Shown here: positions 1-12,000 of the stretch, piece by piece
Layout: every line of letters begins with the position of its first letter
Numbering within the stretch: position 1 is the stretch's first letter
Origin: Larix kaempferi
Lineage: Eukaryota > Streptophyta > Pinopsida > Pinales > Pinaceae
Length of the DNA: 64,000 nt
Direction of reading: 5' to 3'
Assembly (NCBI GenBank): GCA_027924585.1
Contig: BSBM01000436.1
Span: 9,005,001-9,069,000, forward strand
Notes under the pieces: generated by a model
Told to the model about the DNA's origin: nothing
Seen by the model: only the letters and a program-made list of their open reading frames with translations
Databases searched by the model: none
Position numbers and translations under genes: made by a program

Positions 1-879
1 TCCATTTAAACTATCGAAAAATTAATTAAAAACTAAAATAATTAAAAAACCCAAAACTGGAGGACACGGTAAAAAAATTTCGAAATTTATTTTGAGGGTC
101 CTAGTGACCTAGGACATGACCAAAACCTATTCTAATAGTGTCTAGTAGGCTTATATACATCAGTTGGACTCTAATAACCCCCCATGGCTTAAAATTTTCA
201 AAATCGGGCATTCCAGCTTTGGAGGAAGCGAGAGAAAACCTCATCGATTATAGCTCAGCTATAGGCAAAGTATAATTGACAAGGGAAAAAACTCCCTGGA
301 ATACCTTAGTTGCTTAACCAAGTCATGGGGGACCGAGCCACTCAAAATCCTACTAGCACATTTTATTACAAACCCTGTGGGGCCATGGTCATATCGACTG
401 AAAAACAAAACTGACTAACCAAAACTGGCTAGGCATTGTTATCTGAAACCCAGATACTCTGGAAGCGAACACTGATGTGTTCCAACACTGGCGGCTCAAA
501 AAGGTTTCAACTATTTGTACAAAATAGGTGATAACATCTGGCTCCAACTGCGGGATGTGTGCTCGATCTAGAATTCATGCAAGAAGAGGATACGAGAACA
601 CCAAAATCTCTGGTTTATATATATAGCCTGTAAAAACATCTCAACTTGACAGAAAAACCTTCAACACGTGTTATGGAAAAACCAAAATGAAATATCAACT
701 ATATTTTATTTTCGTGAATAAATTCTAAGAAATCTAAATACAGAAAGTAAATGCTTTTTTCTTTTTGACCAAATTTAATCTTTTCATAATCTAATATAGT
801 ACAGAAAGGAAAACATTAGGTATAATCAGAAATCCAATGTAACCATTTAAGCATGTAATCAATGTAAAAACAATTTTTT
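1..879. other. AT-rich stretch, no gene recognised
   Basis: No long reading frame, tRNA or recognised transposon domain is visible. It lies downstream, in the minus sense, of the Gypsy gag-protease remnant H, so it should hold the element's missing polymerase or its 3' end. I see no reverse transcriptase motif, and no match by eye to the bases just outside the primer site at 3933. It is probably eroded non-coding sequence or another repeat. Confidence 0.4.
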
Positions 880-1307
880 ACCTCGTCTCTGGTTACCAAC
901 CAGGACAAGGGCATGCTTATCAGAAAGTGCAAACCTGCTTTGATCTTCTGAATGGGAGGGATGGATGGAAGATCATATGATAGATATTTGAAATGCTTCC
1001 CAATATAGTAATTCTTCTTGCAGGCACACTCTATCCAGAACAGGATAGAGTGGTGAGATTCAGGATGACAAGGCAGTTCTGGTACCTTATCATACTCATC
1101 CGAAAGGCTCTTCTAAAAATAATTTTCCATTAAAGTGCATGCCTCGAACTGTTCTAATATACAAGGGTCATCCGATGGTTGAGATATGTATTCAACTGAC
1201 TTTACCCAAATTGGCCATTCACGATACTGATTTTCTAGATCATCTCTGCTGATGCTTATGTGTGGTTCTGACTGCTCATATGAAAAAATGGCATACTCTT
1301 CCTTCAT
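880..1307 (-). pseudogene. Coding-like frame after the Gypsy protease, unidentified
   Basis: A minus-strand frame opens at 1307, just beyond the protease frame, and reads 64 codons to a TAG at 1113-1115. The same frame then stays open for about 75 more codons, to a GAG/GTAAAA junction near 880 that looks like a splice donor. Residues after the stop are well mixed, with WIECACKKNYYIGKHF and DLPSIPPI. No reverse transcriptase or RNase H motif is present, so it is not the expected next domain. It could be a lineage-specific extension of the H polyprotein or a captured exon. Confidence 0.35.
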
Positions 1308-1325
1308 GTTTAAATGCTCAAAATC

Positions 1326-2795
1326 TTAAAAATCTACACTCCCCTCTCTAGATACATCAAAAATAGGTTCTCCGATGTATGTCCAATAACTATCATCCAT
1401 ATCTTTGTCAAATGTGGGGGAGTCTTCATGCATTATGTCATATTCCTGGCTATATGTATCTTCATGCTCATAAGTGGGATTATCAACAAAATTTCCCCAG
1501 GGACTTTGTTCATTGTTAACTTCTTTAGATATGGCATAGATAGGGTTTTCTAACAAGGTCCATTCATCATTGTCAATGTCTATGTCATCCATGATGGATT
1601 CATCATCACTTATGTCATCCTCCATGTTATGCCTATCCTCCTCAATTTCATCCTCGCTTTGAATAGGTGCTAGAAAGGTAGAGTAAATTGCACAGCTCCC
1701 AGGATCATCAGTATTATAAGTATATTGATTATAAGGATTCTTGGGATTCTCAACATGATACTTCTTTTCTTTCTCTTTATGCAATTTAACTACAGAATCC
1801 TCAGATACTGGTACTGTAGCATAAGTCCAATCCATTTGGATCCATCCTCCTAAAGTGGCAACCCACTTCCTAGAAAGCAGCATTCCCCATTTATCTGGAA
1901 CATCTATGACAAGTATGTCCATGGTTACATGGATGTCCGGATACTTAGCCAATTTAACAGGTTGGTTTTCGATCATCCCTTCAACTTTAACAGGTCTGGA
2001 GTCCATGGCACATACATTCTGGTAAGGCCTAGTGGTTTTCAAGTTAAGCTGTTGCATAACTTTTTTAATCATTAGATTTGCACCAAATCCTGAATCCAAC
2101 ATACAATTATGTAGAAGAAGGTCACCTATAATCAATGATATAGAGAAAGGTGGGTGAGCTTCTTTTCTTGATTCCCTAGTATGCAAGATTACAGGAGGAT
2201 CCTCGTGAGCATTGCCATAGCTCGTTGAAGGTTGTTCTACAGTATCTGAGAAAGTGACCTTCTTAGTGGTTTGAGGAGTAAGTGGAGTAGGAGTACAAGT
2301 AGAGATGGTTATTTCAAGTGCTTTCAACAGTTTTTCCTTTTGACCAGGAATTTTATAAAGCTCATTTACAGGTACAGGCACTTTAGTTGTATTGAACCAA
2401 TTACTCCAATCAAAATTCAATTTACTAGAGTCATTTGATTCAGTTGGAATTATTACCTTTGTTGGTTGTATGGCAGGTGCAGGATTTGCTCTTCTTTGGT
2501 AACCAATCCCTTTAAACTTTTGCATATTATGGACTTGCTCATTGGAAGGCCTTTCTCCAAAGTTCTTAGTCATATTATCCAACTCATGATTGCCCTGCTT
2601 GGCTTGTTTCCAACTCTCTCTGGGAATGTTGTGGATGTCTCCTACCGCATTTATATACTCAGGCTCGCTTGATGTTGGCTCACTAGTACTACCCTCTGGA
2701 AATCCATGTTCTTGTACATAGTTTGCAAAGTAACAAGAAAATTCTTCATGAAAATCTTTGCAAGCCCTACAAAATGGTATGTAGGTCTCAGTCAT
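1326..2795 (-). pseudogene. Gypsy H: zinc-knuckle and aspartic protease
   Basis: A 489-codon frame carries a short zinc knuckle near its start (FCRACKDFHEEFSC, spacing CX2CX3HX4C), a proline/serine-rich linker, then a retropepsin at about residues 215-330 with the active-site block LLHNCMLDSG, a flap-like region and the later LVIDVP block. An acidic Asp/Glu-rich tail of about 100 residues follows. Retropepsins cleave the Gag-Pol polyprotein in the cytoplasmic particle. It is separated from gag by stops and frame changes, so it is a remnant. Element G at the far end of the window has the same LLHNCMLDSG block, so the two are related lineages. Confidence 0.75.
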
Positions 2796-2806
2796 GTTAG
2801 CAGCCT

Positions 2807-3841
2807 CTATTTGACTTGGAGGCCTCTTTCATTGTTGGGAGCCTTTTTCTGCCAGTTGGTCTTTGGAGGGTAATTTCTTTGAATTGGTTGAGTCTGTTGA
2901 ACCTGTTGAATTTGTTGAACATGTGCTCTTTCCATGTTTATGATTTTATTATGTATTTCCTTCATCTGTACTACATGTTTCTGCTCAGCCTTTTCCATTC
3001 TTTCACACATATCCATCATCTTTTTCTCCTATTAATCTTTTATAGCAGATACAGGGTCGTTATCTTTATGCTCAGTTGATTTCAATGGAGTTTGAGCTCT
3101 TGAATAACCATGCAAATTTGACTTACCGGAAGACTGCATGTTTGTATCTATCTTAGTTGCCATTTCCTGTGCTTCTAACAAAGTGGTGGGCTCTTTATCT
3201 CTAAGTTCATACTGCATTTCTCCACTTAAGGCTTCAATGTAATAAACCAGTATAGTATGTGGAGTTGGTTTGTAATCTGTAGGGATTGCATTGGATAAGT
3301 CAGTGAATTTCTTGTTGAACTCATCCATGGTTTCCATCTCACTTCTTTTGATATTCGTCAAGGCAGCAAGTTGATGTCAGGGTTCTTTTTTCTCACCATA
3401 CTTGTTGGTGAAAGCATTCTTGAAAGCAGTCAAGGTTGCAAAAGAGTTGTTTGGTAAGCCGATGAACCAACCACCAGCATCCCCATCTAAAGATAAAGCA
3501 AACAGCTTGTATACATCGTCATGTTTGTGGACAGGATCTCTGACATATCGACTAATACACTTTGAGAAGGCTTTTAGATGATAGGCAGCAGTAATGGCAT
3601 CAGTGCCAGTAAAAATGGGAAGTTTGTCGATAGCTTTGTCTGGAATGTCATGTGGTTGACCTGCTATCTGAGTAATGTCAAGGGGAGAATAGAAATCACC
3701 CATTGTATCGGAAAGACAAAAATTATTGTTTTCAAGAATTTCAAAAATTTCTAAGTTAGTTTCTTCAAAAAGACTATGGATGTCAAAAATGGATTGAGAT
3801 CCAAGCTCTTCAAGGATCCTACGAGAATTGAGTTTATTCAA
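2807..3841 (-). pseudogene. Gypsy H: Gag capsid region, broken into three frames
   Basis: Three successive minus-strand frames (3841-3377, 3361-3032, 3019-2807) read as one Gag. The first contains the capsid signature of Ty3/Gypsy Gag: KLPIFTGTDAITAAYHL, then a segment with DGDAGGWFIGLP and a NAFTNKYGEK end. The second continues with LTDLSNAIPTDY-like and ALSGEMQYELRDKEP blocks. The third is a basic, glutamine-rich coiled region (repeated QQIQQVQQTQ). Small frame changes at about 3370 and 3025 and a stop before the zinc-knuckle frame inactivate it. Gag forms the particle in which reverse transcription happens. Confidence 0.75.
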
Positions 3842-3932
3842 TCTCCTCCTGTAAACCTTTTCAGGCTCGGGGATGAAATTGAGTAAACCTTAAGAATTCC
3901 TTCTAGTTGAATACCTTGAGGGGTTTACTGAG

Positions 3933-3946
3933 AGTGGAGTCGCCAA
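3933..3946 (-). promoter_or_regulatory. Possible primer-binding site of Gypsy H
   Basis: On the minus strand the bases read TTGGCGACTCCACT, about 90 bases upstream of the Gag frame. Several plant Gypsy lineages prime from tRNA-Arg with a site of the GGCGACTC type. The expected LTR end just outside it is not clear, so this is an inference from position and motif. Confidence 0.4.
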
Positions 3947-4490
3947 GTGGATTCAAGTCTAATTTAGTGGTTTTTTTCATTTCACATTTGTTTTTATGGT
4001 TATCCCTCCTATCGCTGCTATACTATACTAACATACAGACCTGAAACAAATACTTCTGGGTGTATTCTTTAAGGTGATGACATCATTGGATCTTGTATTG
4101 TAATTAATTGGTATGTTTATGGTATGCAAGTGCAAGTTCGATATTGTTAAAATCTTGAAGTTATTCTTATGAAATTGACAATAACAACCACACTGCTGAT
4201 ATATCTTCAAACAAAACCTGATACAAGGTATTATGTCACTGTCATAAAGTATTTGGATATCTAGATTTCTTACCTCACGCTTTGATTGAGTATCTTGTGG
4301 ACAACTAGGCTTATTTGGCAAGTGTATATGTAACCCACTATCGAACTTAACATTGATTGATTCTCTTAAGGGTTTGTTAAATATTGGATGATAAAATAGT
4401 TTGTCTTCTTCATTCTCCTGAATTTATTTGTCTAAGGCACTGGTCACTAATACTCTTGTCAAAGAAGACATAGTTTTCCTTGTCTTAAGG
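3947..4490. other. Possible LTR of H, then junction with E
   Basis: AT-rich sequence with no coding potential. By position its first part should be the 5' LTR of H (minus strand), but the second LTR is not visible in the window for comparison. At about 4490-4540 it changes to Copia integrase coding sequence on the plus strand, which marks the breakpoint with element E. Confidence 0.3.
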
Positions 4491-4539
4491 TGTTTGCAAG
4501 CCACATGAGGGCTCTTCCTCTTGAAGGCTCCGACTCTCC

Positions 4540-6062
4540 GAAGAAGTTAAGGATTGGCTAAGGTGACAGTGGTCATTTCTCTCATATTTGTCATCGGAGA
4601 CTAGCCCTGCTAGTTCATCCGGTAACACCCACCATTCCAAAGAAGCTCAAAAAGTGTGATACTTGTATTCTTGCCGACCATAGTAAGCAACATTTTCATG
4701 TGTCAAACTTCAAAGCATGTAGAAAACTAGAGTTGATACACTCTGACCTATGTGGCCCCATACTTGTTCCTTCTGCAAATGGTAATAAATATCTCATGAC
4801 TTTTGTTGATGATTACACCAAGATGTGTTGGGTCTATTTACTAAAGCAAAAACCTAAGGCATATGAAACATTCAAAAATTTCCATGTATGGATTGAAAAT
4901 GAAGCACAATCTCACATTGACACTCTTCGTATTGATTATGGAAAAGAATACACTTCTGATGACTTTGAAAACTATCTTTGTCAACATGGGATTAGGCATC
5001 AAACTACAGTTCCATAAATCCTCGACAGAATGGTGTGGCAGAAAGAATGAATAGAACACTCTTGCATATGGTACACTCCATGCTATTTTTCAAGAATGTG
5101 AAATTGATGTTTTGGGGTGATGCAGTTTATTTGAGGAATAGAAGTCCAACTCATGCTCTAGCAAACAAGACTCCATACAAAATGTGATATGGCCCATTCC
5201 TTCGATGAGGCATCTCAGGGTCTTTGGTTCCACTTGTTATGCCTTAATTCCAAAGGAACAAAGAAACAAGATCGATGCAAGGAGTCAAAAGTACATCTTT
5301 TTGGGGTACTCAAACACCACCAAGGCATATCGTCTTTATGATGAGGTAGACAAAAGTTTTACTAGAGATGTCATTTTTCTTGAGATGAGTAAAAATGACA
5401 AGTCTATTGAGAGGCAGCTTGATCGTCTAAATAAATTTACCCATGTAAAAACATTTCATGAAGTTGACAATGAGATTCCACATCTTGAAGGGGGGATCCC
5501 TACCTTGGATCAATCTTTGGAATCTTCTTTTACAACACCGTCTCCCCCTCATGAGGAAGTTCTTGCCACTTCACTAAAATAGGAGGTTCAAATGGATAAT
5601 GTGATTGAGAGGATTGGAAGACTGAATCTTGAAGAGAATGAAGCACCACCAACTGAGCAACCCAAACCACCACGGAAAGCTCCAAAGTGGGTCACAAAGA
5701 CACTTGAAAGCGTCCCTCCTGATGAAGTCGGAAAAACAAGAACCAGAAGTTCGACGAGGCAAGAAGATGGATGAGATGCAGATAATTCAAGTTCAGGTGA
5801 TTTAGAAGATATGGATGTTTCGTATGATTGTGAATTGAATTTATATGCTAACCTTGAACCAACTTCCTTTGAAGAAGTTGTTGCTCACAATAGTGGAAAG
5901 AAGCCACACAGAATGAATATGATGCTCTCATCAAGAATGGGACATGGAAATTGGTGGACCCTCCATTTGGAACTAAACCAATCGACTCCAAGTGGGTCTA
6001 CAAGAACAAGTACAAATCAGATGGCTCACTTGACAAACATAAGGTGAGGCTTGTGGCAAAAG
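4540..6062 (+). pseudogene. Copia E: integrase and linker to reverse transcriptase
   Basis: It begins with the integrase zinc-binding end (CDTCILADHSKQHF), then the catalytic core: LIHSDLCGP with the first Asp, VDDYTKMCWVYLL, and LRIDYGKEY with the second Asp. A one-base loss near 5016 shifts the frame just before NPRQNGVAERMNRTL, which carries the catalytic Glu. The C-terminal part (HLRVFGSTCYA, KYIFLGYSNTTKAYRLYD) follows after a further break. A proline-rich linker leads to the N-terminal reverse transcriptase (DSKWVYKNKYKSDG in a shifted frame). Several stops make it inactive. It ends where A inserted. Confidence 0.75.
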
Positions 6063-6650
6063 TGTTAGTTTTTTAACTTTTAATCAATACTTATCTAGGA
6101 TCTTACTGAGAGAATAACAAGCACAGCATAAACACAAGAGACACAAAGATTTTCCTCAGGGAAACCATAAAGGAGAAAACCCCGCAACTTCCTCAGAGAT
6201 AGAATGATCACCAATACAATGTCACAAAAGTAAAACCCAAAAATAGAGATGGTCTTCAGCAGCTTCTCTCTTCTCCACTTGTGCAAACTTGTCCTCCTCA
6301 CTAATGCAAACTTGAGTGAGTGAGTGAATGAATAAATGAGAGAGCCTAACTCTCTATTTATACATTCACTTCCAATTTACCTTTATCACTTACTAGGTCG
6401 GCCTCAACTAAAGCTGACTGGGCCGACTCCTCTAGGGGACTTAAAAACCCAATTACATTTGACTCTAGGGGGAACTAATGCCCCGACTTACATAGGAGGA
6501 TTTATCTCAATGACTTTACATGACCAAATGTAATAATGACATCCCCGACCGGAGGAATAAACATCTCCGTCGGAGGTACAAATAAAATATAATAATAAAT
6601 ACAATATAAAATACAAGTGAATATCTTTCGAAGTTACAATTACATTAACA
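6063..6650 (-). repeat. A, 3' LTR
   Basis: 588 bp, beginning TGTTAG and ending TTAACA in plus orientation, and matching 12001-12591 along its whole length. A TATA-like TATAAATA (minus strand) sits at 6355-6362. The direct flanking bases are AAAAG. Confidence 0.9.
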
Positions 6651-6660
6651 CTCCCTCTTA
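6651..6660 (-). promoter_or_regulatory. A, polypurine tract
   Basis: On the minus strand the bases just before the 3' LTR read TAAGAGGGAG, a typical Copia plus-strand priming tract. The same motif precedes the right LTRs of B and C. Confidence 0.8.
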
Positions 6661-7040
6661 AGTAGGAAGATATTCTCTTGACACAATCATCAACACATAT
6701 GGACACAAGTCTTCGTCGCTGGATCAACAATGCCGGAACATCATCATCAAAATCGGATCCTCATCATCGCTGCTACTGCAATCCTCATCATGTTGATCAT
6801 TGATTGGTTACATCTCTCGAATCTACTCGTCATAGGAAGTTCTACAGAGCCAGCCCTTTTTCATGTTGGATGTAGGCCTAGCCCTCATGTAGGTCTTCAT
6901 CATCTCTCTGAGCAAGCCATCAAGTAGGTACAACCCAGGACCAGTCATTACATTGCCTCTGCAAACACCTACGTCTCCTACTGTCGCCTCATCATGTCCA
7001 GATCATCTCATAGCCCAGATGCACATCACACGTCTGCCAG
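6661..7040 (-). other. A, 3' untranslated spacer
   Basis: Non-coding sequence between the minisatellite and the polypurine tract. Part of it (about 6830-6920) matches B at 23210-23290 on the opposite strand (shared tract beginning GATGAAGACCTACA), which shows that the two elements are the same family outside their minisatellites. Confidence 0.6.
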
Positions 7041-7470
7041 CATGGGAGGACAAACCTACCACCATCCGAGACCCAGCTCTTACATCTACGCCATGGGAGT
7101 ACAAACCTACCACCATGCGAGAATGGCATAGCAATTATATCGACAACCATGGGAGGACACACCTACTACCATGCCGGAATGGCTCAGCACTTATATCAAC
7201 AGCCATGGGAGGACACACCTACCACCATGCTAGAATGGCTTCAGCACTTATATCAACAGCCATGGGAGGACACACCTACCACCATGCTGGAATGGCCCCG
7301 GCACTTATATCAACAACCATGGGAGGACACACCTACCACCATGCTGGAATGGCCCCGGCACTTATATCAACGACCATGGGAGGACACAACTACCACCATG
7401 CCGGAATGGCCCAACCCTTATATCTACACCATGGGAGGACACACCTACCACCATGTGAGAATGGCTCATG
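7041..7470. repeat. 57-bp minisatellite inside A
   Basis: Eight tandem units, each starting CATGGGAGGACACACC, begin at 7041, 7092, 7148, 7204, 7261, 7318, 7375 and 7430, so most periods are 56-57 bp. Because 57 is a multiple of three, long repetitive reading frames appear here, but they carry no domain. Element B has a different tandem array at the same place. Confidence 0.9.
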
Positions 7471-7551
7471 TGCATCTCCATCTTCCGGACTCATCACTTC
7501 CCCTTGGAAGGAACCTCGATCTGGAGTACACCAAGCTTCTCTCTGAAGTAT

Positions 7552-9345
7552 TCAAACTTCACTCTGGCCAGCGGCTTGGTCAACATATCGGCTATCTATC
7601 GCAATATATTGGAGCTTCACTGCTCCTCTCTGCACCATATCCTTGATATAGTGATACTTGATCTCACTATGCTTCGACTTGTCGTGGAACACCGGGTTCT
7701 CAGACAACTTCACACAACTCTGGTTGTCACAGAATATACAAGTCGCATCTAACTGGAGATCAAACAAATCAGACAATAGCTTCCTAAGCCATACTACCTC
7801 ACAACTAGCCAAACAAGCTGCGACATACTCTGTTTCAGCTGTACTCAGTGCCATGCAGAATTGCTTCCTGCTAAACTAGGAGATCACACACCTGATCCCA
7901 TACTGAAGCAGCACCCCGAAGTGCTCTTCCTATCTGCGGCACTGCATGCCCAATCCGAATCAACATAACCCTCCAGGTTAATCCTCTGATTCGTGTCATA
8001 CTTGAGACCATAATCAATTGTACCCTTCAGGTACCTCAGAATATGCTTTGCAACAATTAAGAGAACATGTCTCGGATCCGTCAGGAACTAGCTCAATGTG
8101 TTCACAGCAAAGCAAATATTTGGTCTCGTATTCGTCAGGTACATCAAAGATCCAATCATCTGACAATACATTGTGGCATTAATCGATTTTGATGAAGCAT
8201 CACTCAATAGCTTCAGGTTCGATGCCATAGGTGTGGCCATGGCCTTGCAGTCCATCATCCCGAACCTCTTCAGGATCTCTACTGCATACTTCCCTTGTCG
8301 AAGGAAGATTCCATCCGCACTCTGCCACACCTCCATACCTAGAAAATAATGCATCATGCCCAGGTCCTTCATCTCAAACTCTGCAGCAAGCTTCCTCTTA
8401 GTATCTACAATAAGCCCATCCTCACCTGTCACAAACAAGTCATCTACATAGAGTAGGAGTATCACTGGGTTCCCTTCCTCAACCTTGTAGTAAAGGTTGG
8501 AATCTGCTTTACTCTTGGTAAAGCCCAAACTAGTCAGGAAGTTATTTATTCTGTTGTACCACGTTCTAGGTGCCTGCTTCAAACCGTACAAGGCTTTCTT
8601 CAATTTGCACACGAGTCTGTTTGTTATGTGTCTCAAATCCGAGTGGCGGCTCCACATACACTTACTCTTCCACTACACCATTCAAGAACGTTGTCTTGAC
8701 ATCCATCTGGTGTACCTTCCATTTCATCACTGCAGCCAGAGCAAGTACTGATCTGATGGAAGTGTATCTGGCTACATGTGCAAATATCTCCTCATAATCT
8801 ATCCCTTCCTTCTAGGAGAAGCCACGTGCCACAAATCTTGCCTTTTGTTTCTCTATGATGCCATCTGCAGCATGCTTGATCTTGTAGATCCATTTGGAAG
8901 TCACAACAGACTTCCCTAGTGGTCTCGGGACCACATCCCAGACATCATTCTTCATGATCGATTGGTACTCCTCGATCATGGCATCCTTCCATTTCTTCCT
9001 CTCTGCCACTTCTTCATAGTTGGCAGGTTCCTTGTCAATGATGTCGCACAGCAGGGCTACATAACTGGACTATGGCCTCGGTCTCTTGCTTTCTCTGTGC
9101 ACTCCCTCTAGAACACCATATTTCTCAGCATCTTGAATTGCCTCTCGTACCCATGTTGGTTTCCTCTTGTGAGAATTCTTCTCACGGGGTGGATCTACAG
9201 GTTCTTGTGGATCTCCTATTTCCCAGTCTTCATGATCTTCTGGAATCGCTTCTTCCATTGTTGTATCTCTGATCCTGGGAATTTCAGGTTCTTCAATATC
9301 TTCAATAGGTAGTTTTCTTGATCTTCGTCGCTTGTTCTTCGAAAC
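7552..9345 (-). pseudogene. Copia A: reverse transcriptase and RNase H
   Basis: It begins with the linker PIEDIEEPEIPRIRD and a basic segment (9258-9070), then reverse transcriptase blocks: [13 protein letters not shown] and [10 protein letters not shown] (9009-8812), the VHQMDVKTTFLNG block in a shifted frame, [15 protein letters not shown] and the active-site LLLYVDDLFVTG (8657-8088). RNase H follows with GYVDSDWA-like and ALSTAETEYVAA blocks and ends near 7552 with [12 protein letters not shown]. Stops near 8815, 8660 and 8090 break the frame. In the Copia pathway these domains copy the element RNA into DNA in the particle. The sequence is closely similar to B at 20658-22270. Confidence 0.85.
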
Positions 9346-9360
9346 AAATCTCTCTTGTTA

Positions 9361-9876
9361 GTGATGGTACACGATCTTTCCTACAAGTCAAGTTCAATTG
9401 CATGATTAGAAACATCTCATAGTTTTCGGAACAAATTCTTAAGTCATGCAATTATCTTAGCCAATGCTTTAATACAGCATTCATCCATATCCCGTAACTT
9501 TCTAGATGCCTTCCATCTCTACCAGAACATTGTTAAGAGTGTGCACTACTCCCAACATGTCAGCAGAAAGGTTTCATTCTAGATAAGTAGCAATGGAATG
9601 TTGTACAATACCATAGGCCACTTACCCATCACATGCATATTAGTAGTATACTATTCATTAATGCAAATATCCTAATATGCATAATACACAACCTAAATAT
9701 AGGGACATAAGTATGTACACCACTGAACAATATCATTTAAATAATTAGATATACAAGAAATGACAATTCAAATACTTATCTTTGTTTGGTTGTTGGGTGG
9801 ACTCCCTCTTGATCTTTGCTTCCTTGCGGGAACTACTGGAGTCTCTGACAGTGTGCTCCCTCTTGATCTTTGTTCA
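9361..9876 (-). other. A: non-coding segment in place of integrase
   Basis: Between the Gag-pre-integrase frame and the reverse transcriptase linker, where Copia integrase should lie, there is about 0.5 kb of AT-rich non-coding DNA. On the minus strand it matches B at about 20150-20657, including two AAGATCAAGAGGGAG blocks and a TTGTAG/GAAAG junction (9387-9380) that resembles a 3' splice site. No HHCC zinc region or DDE motifs are present. Confidence 0.75.
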
Positions 9877-11379
9877 TCATAATACATATTCTTCATCACT
9901 TGAAGAATCATCTATTTCTTCTTGTCTAGTTCTTTTCCTTTGCACATCCGTTGCAGACGCCTTCATGCTTCGACTGAATTTCTGGAAGTCCTTCAACCAC
10001 TTTGCTTGCAATGGGTAGTGCACATGTGCCAACCTTCTATGCCATAGTTCACTTGGCTCCATGAAGTCATGGACCAAGGCTTGTTCAGGTTGGCCCTTCA
10101 ATTTGTATAAACCTCCCTCTTGCTCTCTAATCACAACTGCATCATCTATAGTTTTTCCCTTTGCCCACATTAGGACTTGGCCATCAACAAATGCAACCCT
10201 CATACCTTTTGCATCTAGTGCGGATATGGAGAGAAGGTTCTTCTTGAGTCCTGGAACATATAGGACATCCTTCATCTTCAAAGACTTGCCAGAGTCTAGC
10301 TTATATGAAGCTTCTCCACTTCCTTTTATGAGGTATTGGTAATCATCCCCAAGTTTCACCTTGTGAGGTGACTCATGTTCAGACAGGTTCATGAAGGATT
10401 CTTTATATCCTGTCATATGCTTGGAAGCCCCATAATCGACAAGCCAATCATTGCTTCTATGTGTGACAGTGCCAATCAGGACATACTCTTTGTCACTTGA
10501 AGATTCATTACTTTCTTCTCTGGCTCTCTTCCTTGGAGGTTCATCATCTTCTACAGTGTGTGCATGGTGCCTTTTCTTGTTGGTCTTCTTCTTGTTGGAT
10601 CCACTTCTGTTTCTGGGACAATCTTTGGAGTAGTGCCCCTTCTCATTGCATGTATAACATCTAACAGTAGATAGATCTCTCTTGAATCTTCTAGGGTGGT
10701 TCCTATGGTGGTGGCTCTCCTTCTTGTTGTAGTGGTGCTCCCTCTTGTTGTTATTACTCCAGGAGTGTGTTGTGAGAGCTTGATCGTCGTTTGCACCCAT
10801 CTTCTCTTTTCGAGCTACAAGTCGAGCTTCTTCTTGTGAGCATTCCTCCCACAGCCTACTGAATGTGATTAACTTCTTTCTAGCACAAATCCCTTGAATG
10901 AAAGAGTCCCATGATCTAGGGAGACCATTCAAGGTGGTCATCACAATTTCTCCATCTTCTACATTTTCTCCCACAGCTTCAAGTTGCTCCTTGATTTGAG
11001 AGACCCTTGTAAAGTAGGACTGCATGGTCTCTGCATTTTGTATCTTCACATTCTTCAACTGGTTCCACAAGGTCATCTTCCGATTTATATTCTTCCCTTC
11101 AAATAGCTTGGTCAAGGAGTCAAACATTTCTTTAGGTGTCTTTAAGGAAGACACATGTGGGATGAGATGATCCTTAATAGAATCTGCAATGATTCTCTTG
11201 GCCTTAACCAAGTTCTTCTTGTGTAAGCCTTTAGCCTCATCTCCCTATGGAATTGGAACTTCTTCATTCACATGTGTGTCCAATTCATTCTCTTCAAGGA
11301 CAAGTGTAATCCTATACTTCCATGCTCGGAAGTTACCAGCCCCTTCAAGCTTATCCTCAAGCTTGGTGTGGTGAGACAT
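9877..11379 (-). pseudogene. Copia A: Gag, zinc knuckle, protease, Gag-pre-integrase
   Basis: Translation most likely starts at ATG 11379 (MSHHTKLEDKLEG), with one stop near 11252, then 444 open codons. Domains in order are the UBN2-type Gag (LWNQLKNVKIQNAETMQSYF), a CCHC zinc knuckle (VRCYTCNEKGHYSKDCPRNR), a basic linker, and a retropepsin whose active site reads WLVDYGASKHMTG with Tyr replacing the usual Ser of DSG. The LWHRRLAHVHYPLQ pre-integrase block follows. Just after it the frame repeats an acidic segment like one found before the protease (SSSDKEYVL versus SSSDEEYVL), then stops. The DYG change should impair the protease. Confidence 0.85.
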
Positions 11380-11988
11380 ATTTAATGAGAACTTCAAATG
11401 GAAATAGAAAATCTTTTAGGTCTTACCACTTTGAATTGCTGAAACCGGTTCTGGAGCTGGCTGGTCCTAGGGTTTGTCAGAGAAACCCTAAATTTTCAAA
11501 CTTGGAATTTGAAACTTATGTCTGGACAGATAGATGCGCTTGACTGAGGCGAGTATGCTGGTACACTTGGTTCCTGAAGATTCCAAAAATTGACCCTTGA
11601 AAACTGACTTGCGAAATTTTGATCTGCAGTTTCTGGTCTTTTCTGGTTTTCTGGTTTTTCTGGTCCAGAGTCAAACTAGGGTTTGACTTTCCAGGAGTTT
11701 CACCCACTAAAAAACTTCAACTTGGTCTCTAAATTTCGATTTTGAGGAGGCACACTACCCTATGCTGATTGCACCCCAAAATTCCAATTCTGTGAAAAGC
11801 CTTAATTTCCGGCAGGAGTGACGGGCCAAAAAGTGAAAATGCTCAAAATCAACTTCTGCTTCGACAGAAAGATGCACCCTTCTTAGGCGAGTTAGCCTAG
11901 CCTCTTTTTGTTGATGATCTGTGGAGAGAAGTCCAAAAAATAAGAAGCCCTAGCTTCTGCAGCTGCACAGTGTCTTCTTTTTAGGTTA
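11380..11988 (-). other. A: 5' leader
   Basis: About 0.6 kb of untranslated leader between the primer site and the Gag start. It matches the B leader at about 18090-19120 in the opposite orientation in several blocks, for example the AAACCCTAG-rich tract. Confidence 0.6.
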
Positions 11989-12000
11989 GCTCTGATACCA
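11989..12000 (-). promoter_or_regulatory. A, primer-binding site (initiator Met tRNA)
   Basis: The minus strand reads TGGTATCAGAGC directly after the 5' LTR. This is the usual Copia site complementary to the 3' end of plant initiator methionine tRNA. It is unmutated in A, whereas B, C and D have changed copies. Confidence 0.9.

Noticed and set aside
7041-7470. CRISPR-like regular array
   Set aside because: Units are contiguous tandem repeats without unique spacers, in a plant retrotransposon.
6953-7646. Two long overlapping plus-strand frames rich in His, Met and Gly
   Set aside because: They run through a 57-bp minisatellite whose period is a multiple of three, so open frames arise automatically. 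No domain is present.
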